DNA of 16,166 bases. Source: an uncultured Burkholderiaceae bacterium (GTDB taxonomy: Bacteria; Pseudomonadota; Gammaproteobacteria; Burkholderiales; Burkholderiaceae). The stretch covers positions 1 through 16,166 of the forward strand of contig CALMCK010000214.1 in NCBI GenBank assembly GCA_937862845.1, written 5' to 3'. Numbering within the stretch: the stretch's first letter is position 1; each line of letters opens with the position of its first letter. The position numbers and the translations under genes were made by a program. Positions 7,190 through 13,679 of the stretch are shown here, piece after piece. The notes below the pieces were generated by a model. It did no database searches, was not told the origin of the DNA, and was given only the letters and a program-made list of their open reading frames with translations.

Positions 7190-7857
7190 GGCTTGTCATT
7201 CGCTTGCAATGTGTTGGAAAAATCATCGATGAAACTCTCGTAGCGCAACGCGAGGCGATCGACTTCGGCGATGTAGCGGTTGTAAGCGAGCACGGCAGGA
7301 ATCGCCGCGAACAAACCCAATGCAGTGGCAATCAACGCTTCGGCAATACCCGGGGCGACTGCGGCCAGCGTGCTTTGTGTCTCGCCAGAAAGCCCCATGA
7401 ATGCATTCATAATGCCCCAAACGGTACCGAGCAGGCCAATGTACGGCGAAACCGAGCCGACCGACGCGAGGAAAGGCAGCTTCGCTTCGAGGCCGTCGAG
7501 CTCGCGTTGATAAGTCGCCTTCATCGCGCGCTGGGCGAACTCAAGGCGCGCTTCGGGGCGGGCCGACTGTTCGAGCATTTGCGTGTGTCCCTGCATGCCC
7601 GCGACGAAAATGCGCTCCAGACTGCCCGCTTGATGACGGTTCGCCAAGGATCCTTGAAACAAATTGTTCAACTGATGCGCCCCGCGAAACTCGTGTTCAA
7701 ACGCCGTCGATTGCGCGCGTGCCTTGCGAATCAACGCGCCTTTATGAAATATCGTGTACCACGACATGATAGAAATAGCCACCAATGCAGCCATGATGAG
7801 CTGCACAATCGGGCTGGCGTTGAGGATGAGGGAGAAGAAAGTGTGGGTTTGGTTCAT
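7186..7857 (-). CDS. tolQ: TolQ, inner-membrane proton-channel subunit (ExbB/MotA family)
   Basis: TolQ has 223 residues and three membrane helices: about 15-35, and two after the cytoplasmic loop. Helix 2 carries PYIGLLGTVWGIMNAF and helix 3 carries GIAEALIATALGLFAAIPAV; both keep the conserved Thr residues that line the TolQ-TolR proton path. It is first in the tol operon. A thioesterase gene (ybgC), often placed before tolQ, is absent here. The ATG at 7857 has only a weak purine stretch upstream. A TATAAT box 33 nt upstream suggests a short leader. Confidence 0.97.
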   Translation of the reverse strand: MNQTHTFFSLILNASPIVQLIMAALVAISIMSWYTIFHKGALIRKARAQSTAFEHEFRGAHQLNNLFQGSLANRHQAGSLERIFVAGMQGHTQMLEQSARPEARLEFAQRAMKATYQRELDGLEAKLPFLASVGSVSPYIGLLGTVWGIMNAFMGLSGETQSTLAAVAPGIAEALIATALGLFAAIPAVLAYNRYIAEVDRLALRYESFIDDFSNTLQANDKP

Positions 7858-7889
7858 GTGTGCTCTGATGTTTAATGGGTGTTGCCCGC

Positions 7890-7895
7890 ATTATA
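7890..7895 (-). promoter_or_regulatory. Probable -10 box for the tol operon
   Basis: A perfect TATAAT reads on the minus strand 33 nt before the tolQ ATG, giving a predicted leader of about 26 nt. No good TTGACA-like box is seen 15-19 nt further upstream, so the promoter may be weak, activator-dependent, or not a promoter. Confidence 0.45.
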
Positions 7896-8036
7896 ACCGA
7901 GCCCATCGCATGAACCATGGAGGTATCAAGGAAAAATTTGTTGGCATGTGTGCTGTTTCATCTGCGTTTGGGGGCAATTAAACACATGGAAAATAGCAGA
8001 AAAGCACCCAAAAGCAGCGATGCAAAGAGAGAATAC

Positions 8037-8073
8037 AGACGAAAAATAGACAAAAAATAGACAAAAAATAGAC
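8037..8073. repeat. Three-copy 11-bp A-tract tandem repeat (predicted bent DNA)
   Basis: The units AGACGAAAAAT, AGACAAAAAAT and AGACAAAAAAT are followed by a degenerate fourth starting AGACGAA. The A-tracts recur every 11 bp, close to one helical turn, which is the pattern of intrinsically curved DNA. It lies about 190 bp left of the possible polyol-operon -10 and about 145 bp from the tol -10. Confidence 0.75.
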
Positions 8074-8123
8074 GAAAGCACAAAATTTTTACATTATTTT
8101 TAAACTTTCGATGCTGCATTGCA

Positions 8124-8138
8124 ACTGGTTTTTCCAGT
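8124..8138. promoter_or_regulatory. Candidate operator dyad ACTGG-N5-CCAGT
   Basis: This is a perfect 5+5+5 inverted repeat preceded by A, so it contains AACTGG, the same word that starts the dyad at 8313. It may be a regulator site for the SorC-type repressor encoded in the operon. This is inference only, and short dyads do occur by chance. Confidence 0.3.
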
Positions 8139-8253
8139 GTTAACACCTTGATTTTTAAATAATTTGTCTGGGTTCGGATGTTTTTTGTTGCAGCACGACA
8201 TCGAAAACATCGTTTCCATTTGCCCAGATACTTACATTTGTAAAGCAAAGTCG

Positions 8254-8262
8254 TGCTATCTT
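8254..8262 (+). promoter_or_regulatory. Possible extended -10 promoter for the polyol operon
   Basis: TGCTATCTT resembles an extended -10 (TGnTATAAT, 4 of 6 in the hexamer). No TTGACA-like box stands at 16-18 nt; TTACAT stands at 19 nt. The start would be near 8269, leaving a leader of about 80 nt that includes the 8313-8324 dyad. Confidence 0.25.
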
Positions 8263-8312
8263 ATCCAAGCGAGAAAACCTCGTCTTCAAAAAAGCGTGAA
8301 TAAAACGCCTTT

Positions 8313-8324
8313 AACTGGTCAGTT
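8313..8324. promoter_or_regulatory. Candidate operator dyad AACTG-GT-CAGTT
   Basis: This perfect inverted repeat lies 24 nt before the binding-protein ATG and just left of its Shine-Dalgarno. It shares AACTGG with the dyad at 8124-8138. Its position between a possible promoter and the first gene fits a repressor site. Function is inferred. Confidence 0.35.
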
Positions 8325-8348
8325 TGACTAACAACAGGAGATACAAAA

Positions 8349-9722
8349 ATGCGTAAATTAAGTTTAGCCCTTGCCGTGACCTGTGCCATTACAGGCTTAG
8401 CCGCATGTGGCGATAAGGCCGCTGCACCAGCAGCCAAGCCAGCCGATGGCGCAGCACCAGCAGCAGCGGGTCAGCAAACCATCACCATTGCGACTGTGAA
8501 CAACGGCGACATGGTTGAAATGCAAAAACTCTCACCACAGTTTGAAGCCGCCAATCCAGGCATCAAATTGAACTGGGTGGTATTGGAAGAAGGCGCATTG
8601 CGTCAAAAAGTCACCACCGACATCGCCACCAAAGGCGGTCAGTTTGACGTGATGACCATCGGTATGTATGAAGCACCGATTTGGGCCAAAAAAGGCTGGC
8701 TGACCGAAATGAAAGACCTCGGTGCAGACTACGACGTTGATGATTTAATTAAGCCGATGCGTGAAGGTTTGTCAGTCGATGGCAAATTGTATGCCTTACC
8801 GTTCTATGGTGAAACGTCAATGACGTATTACCGCAAAGACTTGTTGGAAGCCAAGGGCTTAAAAATGCCTGAAAAACCAACATGGGAAGACATTGATAAA
8901 TTCGCGGCAGCGATGACGGACAAAGACAAAGGCGTCTACGGTATTTGCTTGCGTGGTAAAGCAGGCTGGGGCGATAACATGGCACTCATCTCTACTATGG
9001 TCAATGCCAACGGCGGTCGCTGGTTTGATGAAAAATGGCAGCCACAGTTGAACACACCTGAGTGGAAAAAAACCATCACTCAATACGTCAATTTGCTGAC
9101 CAAATACGGCCCTCCAGGCGTGACTTCAAACAGCTTTAACGAGAGTTTGGCTTTGATGCAATCGGGCAAATGCGGTATGTGGATTGACGCATCGGTCGCA
9201 GCGGGTATGTTGTTTGACAAATCTAAATCTCAAGTTGCGGACAAAATCGGCTTCGCACCATCGCCTGTTGGCAGCTATGCCAATGCATCAGGTTGGTTGT
9301 GGGCATGGTCTTTGGCCGTACCAGCATCATCTGCAAAACAAGAAGCGGCGAAAAAATTCGTGACTTGGGCAACGTCTAAAGAGTACATCGCATTGGTCGC
9401 TAAAGATCAAGGCAACTGGGGTCTGGTTCCACCGGGCACACGTAAGTCTACTTACGCCAACCCTGAGTACCAAAAAGCCGCACCATTCGCTTCATTCGTA
9501 TTGGATGCATTGAATAAAGTTGACCCCGCACATGCAACGGCACAACCCGTTCCTTACGTTGGCGTGCAATATGTCGGCATCCCTGAGTTCCAAGCCATCG
9601 GTACACAGGTCGGTCAGTCTTTGTCAGGTGCATTGGCCGGTCAAACGAGTGTCGATGACGCACTCAAAGCGAGTAACGCCGCCGCGTTGAAAGCAGTTGA
9701 ACAAGGTGGTTACTTGAAATAA
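8349..9722 (+). CDS. smoE: Polyol ABC transporter substrate-binding lipoprotein (SmoE/MtlE-like)
   Basis: The product has 457 residues in the extracellular solute-binding protein family 1. It captures a polyol and delivers it to the permease pair encoded next. After a signal sequence with lipobox LAAC (Cys20) comes an Ala/Pro linker (about 24-41), then the mature domain: TIATVNNGDMVEMQKL, TTDIATKGGQFDVMTIG, GVYGICLRGKAGWGDNMA, NESLALMQSGKCGMWIDA and PVPYVGVQYVGIPEFQ. These blocks are characteristic of sorbitol/mannitol/arabinitol binding proteins of proteobacteria, judged from memory. Exact substrate is inferred from the dehydrogenase downstream. Most proteobacterial relatives have a cleavable signal peptide, so the lipobox is unusual. 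AGGAG lies 8 nt before the ATG. Two hairpins separate it from the permease. Confidence 0.88.
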   Translation: MRKLSLALAVTCAITGLAACGDKAAAPAAKPADGAAPAAAGQQTITIATVNNGDMVEMQKLSPQFEAANPGIKLNWVVLEEGALRQKVTTDIATKGGQFDVMTIGMYEAPIWAKKGWLTEMKDLGADYDVDDLIKPMREGLSVDGKLYALPFYGETSMTYYRKDLLEAKGLKMPEKPTWEDIDKFAAAMTDKDKGVYGICLRGKAGWGDNMALISTMVNANGGRWFDEKWQPQLNTPEWKKTITQYVNLLTKYGPPGVTSNSFNESLALMQSGKCGMWIDASVAAGMLFDKSKSQVADKIGFAPSPVGSYANASGWLWAWSLAVPASSAKQEAAKKFVTWATSKEYIALVAKDQGNWGLVPPGTRKSTYANPEYQKAAPFASFVLDALNKVDPAHATAQPVPYVGVQYVGIPEFQAIGTQVGQSLSGALAGQTSVDDALKASNAAALKAVEQGGYLK

Positions 9723-9783
9723 AGTGACTCGCTTGAATGAAGTTTTCATGTTGTAAACTGAGGTTTATCGCCTCAAGGTGAGG

Positions 9784-9813
9784 GTGGGTGGTTTTGATGA
9801 TGAAACCATCCAC
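9784..9813 (+). promoter_or_regulatory. Stable hairpin after the binding-protein gene
   Basis: GTGGGTGGTTT (9784-9794) pairs with AAACCATCCAC (9803-9813) around an 8-nt loop; all 11 pairs form, one being G-U. No T run follows immediately. Such stems after a binding-protein gene commonly protect its mRNA from 3' decay and raise it above the permeases, as in malE-malF. That role is inferred here. Confidence 0.55.
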
Positions 9814-9896
9814 GCCGCACCAAACATTCAAAATTGTTTTTAAAAACCATCATAAATATTAAAAGAGACAGTTTTTAGAAACCCCTTAAATGGTTT

Positions 9897-9945
9897 GAAA
9901 CGCGGAAAATTCTTGCTTTGGCAAGTTACACCACGTTTCTTTTTT
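9897..9945 (+). terminator. Terminator/attenuator-like structure just upstream of the first permease
   Basis: GAAACGCGG (9897-9905) can pair with CCACGTTTC (9931-9939), 8 of 9 positions. It encloses an inner stem CTTGC/GCAAG (9912-9916 / 9921-9925), and is followed at once by T6 (9940-9945). The permease Shine-Dalgarno AAAGGAG (9951-9957) lies directly after. The internal loops make it imperfect, so partial termination is more likely than a full stop. It would reduce permease relative to binding-protein expression. Confidence 0.45.
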
Positions 9946-9962
9946 ATTAGAAAGGAGAGAAC

Positions 9963-10859
9963 ATGTCTGCTGCTATCCGCGTCCCTAAAAAAAGCAATCC
10001 TAAGTTATTGCTCGCGCAGCTCATGCTCACCCCTGCGGTGGCGATGTTGTTGATCTGGATGGTCGTGCCATTGGTCATGACTTTGTATTACTCGTTTCTC
10101 AACTACAATTTATTAAACGGCAGTGAAACCACATTTACATGGTTTAGCAACTACAAGTATTTATTTAAAGATGCCGATTTTTGGGTGTCGATTTGGAATT
10201 CTGTATTGATGATTGGCACGGTTTTGGTTTTTTCCGTGGTCTTTGGTTCTTTATTGGCATGGTTGTACGATCAGGATTTTAAAGGTCGCAACGTCGCGCG
10301 ATTGTTTGTAATTGCCCCGTTCTTTGTCATGCCGACAGTGTCTGCCTTGCTGTGGAAAAACATGATGTTCAATCCCGTATACGGCATGTTTGCCGCAGTG
10401 TTTGGATTTTTTGGATTGCCAGCGGTGGATTGGTTTAAGGATTATCCGATGCTGTCGGTCATTATGATTATGACATGGCAATGGATGCCATTCGCTTTCT
10501 TGATTCTATTGACTTCGATTCAGTCTGTGGACAGCGAGCAAAAAGAAGCGGCGAAGCTTGATGGTGCCCGACCTTGGCATGTTTTTTGGTACATCATCAT
10601 CCCCCACCTCAAACGTTCGATTTCTGTGGTGATTATGATTGAAGCGATTTTCCTGTTGTCCACTTTTGCCGAGATTCACATCACGACAGGTGGTGGTCCG
10701 GGCAATGCGACGACCAATTTGACTTATTTTGTGTTCTTGCGTGGTTTGAGTCAGTTTGACATTGGCTTGGCTTCTGCAGGTGGTGTGATTGCGGTGATTC
10801 TGGCCAACATTGTGTCGTTCTTCTTGATTCGCACAGCATCTAAGAATCTGGAAGGATAA
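9963..10859 (+). CDS. smoF: Polyol ABC transporter permease 1 (MalF type)
   Basis: This 298-residue inner-membrane permease has about six membrane helices, the first at roughly 18-45. The EAA loop that docks on the ATPase is at about 193-216: EQKEAAKLDGARPWHVFWYI then IPHL. A conserved ITTGGGPGNAT segment follows, typical of the MalF/UgpA class of carbohydrate permeases. It lacks the large periplasmic insert of E. coli MalF, as is usual for smo/mtl permeases. AAAGGAG lies 5 nt before the ATG. The stop codon overlaps the Shine-Dalgarno of the second permease, which points to coupled translation. It forms a heterodimer with the next product. Confidence 0.92.
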   Translation: MSAAIRVPKKSNPKLLLAQLMLTPAVAMLLIWMVVPLVMTLYYSFLNYNLLNGSETTFTWFSNYKYLFKDADFWVSIWNSVLMIGTVLVFSVVFGSLLAWLYDQDFKGRNVARLFVIAPFFVMPTVSALLWKNMMFNPVYGMFAAVFGFFGLPAVDWFKDYPMLSVIMIMTWQWMPFAFLILLTSIQSVDSEQKEAAKLDGARPWHVFWYIIIPHLKRSISVVIMIEAIFLLSTFAEIHITTGGGPGNATTNLTYFVFLRGLSQFDIGLASAGGVIAVILANIVSFFLIRTASKNLEG

Positions 10860-10869
10860 GGAGAGCCCC

Positions 10870-11691
10870 ATGAAAAATACAAAACTACAAACCTTGCTCA
10901 TCACCTTATTTGGTTGGGCGATTGCCTTGCTGGTGTTCTTTCCGATTTTTTGGATGTTTTTGACCAGTTTCAAAACTGAAGAAATGGCGATTTCAACACC
11001 GCCGCAGTTTTTCTTCACGCCAACGCTTGAAGGCTATCGTGAAATCATGTCACGGGTCAACTACATGCACCACATGGGCAATTCGGTCATCATCGCTTTT
11101 GGTGCGACGCTGTTATCGATTGCGATTTCGGTGCCATCGGCGTATTCAATGGCACTGTATCCGACCCGCCGCACGCAAGATATTTTGCTGTGGATGATGT
11201 CGACCAAAATGATGCCGTCGGTCAGTGTGCTTTTGCCCATTTATGTGGTGTTTCAGAAATTCAGCTGGTTGGACAACATCCCCGCCATGATTCTCGTGTA
11301 CACCTTGATGAATTTACCCATCACCATATGGTTGATTTACTCATACTTTAAAGACTTGCCAACAGAGGTATTGGAAGCCGGTCGCCTGGATGGCATGACT
11401 TTATTCCAAGAAATCCGTTACTTGATTTTGCCCATGAGCTTACCAGGCTTGGCCTCTACCGCTTTATTAAGCATCATTTTGTGTTGGAATGAAGCGTTCT
11501 GGAGCTTGAACTTAACCACCACCAATGCCGCGCCATTGACTCAATTGATTGCGACATTCTCGTCGCCAGAGGGTTTGTTTTGGGCAAAATTATCAGCGGC
11601 GTCTGTGCTCTCTGTGGCACCGATTATGGTGCTTGGCTGGTTCAGTCAAAAGCAACTGGTGCGCGGTTTGACCTTCGGCGCAGTGAAATAA
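10870..11691 (+). CDS. smoG: Polyol ABC transporter permease 2 (MalG type)
   Basis: This 273-residue inner-membrane permease has about six membrane helices. The first, about 7-32, ends in the class-typical FFPIFWMFLTSFKT. The EAA loop is at about 165-193: PTEVLEAGRLDGMTLFQEI then ILPMSLPGL. The C-terminus VRGLTFGAVK is typical of MalG-like permeases of the mannitol/sorbitol type. An AAGGAG Shine-Dalgarno (10858-10863) overlaps the stop of the first permease, 6 nt before the ATG. The HAD gene follows after 10 nt. Confidence 0.92.
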   Translation: MKNTKLQTLLITLFGWAIALLVFFPIFWMFLTSFKTEEMAISTPPQFFFTPTLEGYREIMSRVNYMHHMGNSVIIAFGATLLSIAISVPSAYSMALYPTRRTQDILLWMMSTKMMPSVSVLLPIYVVFQKFSWLDNIPAMILVYTLMNLPITIWLIYSYFKDLPTEVLEAGRLDGMTLFQEIRYLILPMSLPGLASTALLSIILCWNEAFWSLNLTTTNAAPLTQLIATFSSPEGLFWAKLSAASVLSVAPIMVLGWFSQKQLVRGLTFGAVK

Positions 11692-11701
11692 AAAGGTGGA
11701 C

Positions 11702-12394
11702 ATGCGCACGACTTCATCGCGATTCTCGACGCTCATCAGCGATTGCGATGGCGTGCTCATCGACTCAGAAGTCGTGGCGCATGAGGTGTTGGTTCATGAA
11801 ACACAAACGGTTTTTCCATCGGTTGATGTGGACGCCTTGCTTAACAGCTCATTTGGCCAAAAAACCGAAGAGCTGGTGCGGCAAGTGGCGCGACATGCCA
11901 ATCAAGAGATTCCAGATGGATTTTTACGGCGTTTGCGGATTTTAACCGATGCCAGTATTGAAGAGTTGGCGCTGCCAGTGGCGAATGTGGATGTTTTATT
12001 GCGTTGTCCACAGCTCAAAGCAGTGGTGTCCAACAGCGGCATGGCGCGGATTATGTCGGCGGTGAGCAAGATTCGCTTGCAGCGCGATGATGTGAAAATC
12101 TACAGTGCCGATCAAGTCACTGAGCCTAAACCATCGCCAATGCTGTACCAGCTGGCCGCGCAGGGTTTGGCTGTGGCACCCGAGCAGTGCTTGGTCATTG
12201 AGGACAGCAGCTCCGGGGTTCGTGCCGCATTGGCCGCTGGCATGAGCGTTTTGGGTTTTGTTGGTGGGCAACACATTCCACCTAGCCATGCCGCTGATTT
12301 ACTCGAGATGGGCGTGCTCGCCGTGTTTGATGAAATGGAAGATTTACCGCAGTTGTTGGAACAAACAGCAGGATGGACAGTGCAACAAAAGTAG
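11702..12394 (+). CDS. HAD-superfamily phosphatase, beta-phosphoglucomutase-like subgroup
   Basis: The product has 230 residues and all HAD motifs: ISDCDGVLIDSE with nucleophile Asp14 and acid/base Asp16, VVSNSG with Ser110, KPSP with Lys143, and VIEDSSSGV with Glu167-Asp168. The cap (about 20-90) is helical as in YqaB/beta-phosphoglucomutase-like enzymes. The substrate is unknown. HAD genes recur at this spot in proteobacterial polyol transport operons, so a polyol phosphate or ketose phosphate is a reasonable guess. I chose ATG 11702, with AAAAGG 5 nt upstream; a GTG at 11696 would lie inside that Shine-Dalgarno. The stop codon TAG (12392-12394) is part of a palindromic repeat. Confidence 0.88.
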   Translation: MRTTSSRFSTLISDCDGVLIDSEVVAHEVLVHETQTVFPSVDVDALLNSSFGQKTEELVRQVARHANQEIPDGFLRRLRILTDASIEELALPVANVDVLLRCPQLKAVVSNSGMARIMSAVSKIRLQRDDVKIYSADQVTEPKPSPMLYQLAAQGLAVAPEQCLVIEDSSSGVRAALAAGMSVLGFVGGQHIPPSHAADLLEMGVLAVFDEMEDLPQLLEQTAGWTVQQK

Positions 12395-12471
12395 GGTGGG
12401 TATCGCCCATCAAAACGCTCGCACCGCAACACACGAGCATGTGAAGTCATGGTGGGCGATGCCCACCCTAC
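12391..12471. repeat. Inverted pair of GTAGGGTGGGC-type palindromic repeats (22-bp stem)
   Basis: One copy (12391-12412) and an inverted copy (12450-12471) pair over 22 bp with two G-U pairs and no mismatch, around a 37-nt loop. Each copy is itself a near-palindrome with a GTGGGC..GCCCAC core. The pair fills most of the 100-nt gap between the HAD and ATPase genes, and its left end supplies the HAD stop codon. A third copy lies at 14631-14650. The structure resembles REP/BIME elements or a small mobile palindromic repeat. It ends 23 nt before the ATPase ATG with no T run, so it is more likely a stability element than a terminator. Confidence 0.85.
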
Positions 12472-12494
12472 ACAAAATTTATTGGAGACATAAA

Positions 12495-13613
12495 ATGGCA
12501 ACAGTACAACTCAAAGGCATTGCAAAAAAATACACAGACACCTATGCCGTCAAAGGTGTGGACGTCGATATTAAAGACGGTGAATTCATCGTACTGGTCG
12601 GCCCGTCAGGCTGTGGCAAAACCACCACGCTGCGCATGATTGCAGGGTTGGAAGAAATCACAGATGGTCAGCTCATCATCGATGGCAAACCCGCCAATGA
12701 CCTCACACCTGCCCAGCGCGGCATTGCGATGGTGTTTCAGTCTTATGCACTGTATCCGCACATGAGTGTTGAGGAAAACCTCAGCTTTGGCCTGCGTTTA
12801 CAAGGTGTGCCGAAAAACGAAATCGACGAAGCAGTCAACAATGCGGCTGAGATTTTGCACATCAAGCATTTACTCGACCGAAAACCAAAAGCATTATCAG
12901 GTGGTCAACGCCAACGTGTGGCGATTGGTCGCGCGATTACCCGCAAACCCAAAGTGTTTTTGTTTGACGAGCCGCTGTCCAATTTGGATGCATCATTGCG
13001 TGTGCAAATGCGAATTGAATTCGCACGCTTGCATCAAGACCTCGGCGCGACCATGATTTATGTGACGCATGACCAAATCGAAGCGATGACCTTGGCCGAT
13101 CGGATTGTCGTGTTTTCAGAGGGCCGTGTCGAGCAAGTTGGCACGCCGTTGCAGCTCTACCATCAACCGAATAATTTATTTGTCGCAGGCTTTATCGGCT
13201 CGCCCAAAATGAACCTCGTGTCTGTGCAAGTCGAATCGGCAGATGATAAATTCGCCGTGGTGCGCATGACAGACGGCTCGTCGATTAAGGTCGCATGCAA
13301 TGGCTCAGGTCAGCTCAAAGCGGGTGATAAAGCCACTTTGGGCATCCGTCCAGAGCATTTGAGCGTACAATCTGCGGACCAAGATTTCGGCGTCAAAGTG
13401 ACTTTGTGCGAACAAATGGGTGACTCAACCATGGTGTATGCAAAGCTCGAAAATGTTGACGATCCATTGGTGGTTCGTGTCGCGGATGTGTTTCGTGCCG
13501 AAAAAAACCATGCCTTGCGCATCGGTGTCAATCCAGAGTTGGCCTATTTATTTGACTCAAATGGTCAGGCCGTGCCGCGCCATTTGCAAGCCATCCACGC
13601 TCAATACGTGTAA
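12495..13613 (+). CDS. smoK: Polyol ABC transporter ATP-binding protein (MalK/UgpC family)
   Basis: This 372-residue cytoplasmic ATPase powers the permease pair. Walker A GPSGCGKTT is at 36-44, Q-loop Gln82, signature LSGGQRQR at 134-141, Walker B VFLFDEP with Asp158-Glu159, D-loop SNLD, and H-loop His192. A C-terminal OB/TOBE regulatory region (about 240-372) has GSPKMNLV and LGIRPEHL, typical of MalK, MsmK and UgpC. The ATG at 12495 has TTGGAG 8 nt upstream and gives the standard MAxVQLxxIxKxY start. The frame is open further upstream to 12258, but that part overlaps the HAD gene and the repeat and is unlike any ATPase. Confidence 0.94.
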   Translation: MATVQLKGIAKKYTDTYAVKGVDVDIKDGEFIVLVGPSGCGKTTTLRMIAGLEEITDGQLIIDGKPANDLTPAQRGIAMVFQSYALYPHMSVEENLSFGLRLQGVPKNEIDEAVNNAAEILHIKHLLDRKPKALSGGQRQRVAIGRAITRKPKVFLFDEPLSNLDASLRVQMRIEFARLHQDLGATMIYVTHDQIEAMTLADRIVVFSEGRVEQVGTPLQLYHQPNNLFVAGFIGSPKMNLVSVQVESADDKFAVVRMTDGSSIKVACNGSGQLKAGDKATLGIRPEHLSVQSADQDFGVKVTLCEQMGDSTMVYAKLENVDDPLVVRVADVFRAEKNHALRIGVNPELAYLFDSNGQAVPRHLQAIHAQYV

Positions 13614-13621
13614 TCCCAATG

Positions 13622-13664
13622 CTGGGGAGTGAGCGGATGAGCCATGGTCAGACGTTCACCCCAG
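13622..13664 (+). promoter_or_regulatory. Hairpin between the ATPase and regulator genes
   Basis: CTGGGG (13622-13627) pairs with CCCCAG (13659-13664), and TGA (13630-13632) with TCA (13656-13658), leaving a 2-nt bulge and a 23-nt loop. It ends 3 nt before the AGGAG of the regulator gene, so it could influence translation or be an operator. Function is inferred. Confidence 0.35.
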
Positions 13665-13679
13665 TTTAGGAGAAGCAGT

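Larger units (their letters stand above)
7858..8348. other. 491-bp divergent intergenic control region between tolQ and the polyol operon
   Basis: No convincing gene lies here. The left end holds the tolQ TATAAT box. The middle is AT-rich with phased A-tracts (8037-8073). The right half contains ACTGG-TTTTT-CCAGT (8124-8138), direct repeats of ACATCG (8198 and 8207), an 8-bp inverted repeat (8192-8199 / 8250-8257), the dyad TTAC-ATTT-GTAA (8232-8243), and AACTG-GT-CAGTT (8313-8324). A possible extended -10 for the rightward operon is TGCTATCTT at 8254-8262, with no clear -35. An AGGAG Shine-Dalgarno lies 8 nt before the next ATG. Confidence 0.7.

Noticed and set aside
7204..7875. Plus-strand 223-codon open frame opposite tolQ
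   Set aside because: It covers exactly the antisense of tolQ, is Arg-rich and has no recognisable motif.
7958..8248. Minus-strand 96-codon open frame with a hydrophobic stretch between tolQ and the polyol operon
   Set aside because: It starts at TTG without a Shine-Dalgarno, has a composition (F, L, K, R, C) expected from AT-rich noncoding DNA, spans the A-tract repeats and operator candidates, and resembles no family I know.
9834..9862. Internal promoter before the first permease (TTGTTT ... TATTAA)
   Set aside because: Matches are poor in an AT-rich stretch with a palindrome; not enough to call a promoter.
12391..12471. Rho-independent terminator after the HAD gene
   Set aside because: The stem is strong but no T run follows, and the ATPase gene needed for the same transporter is immediately downstream.
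12258..12494. N-terminal extension of the ATPase by 79 codons
   Set aside because: It overlaps the HAD gene and runs through the palindromic repeat; the standard N-terminus and Shine-Dalgarno are at 12495.
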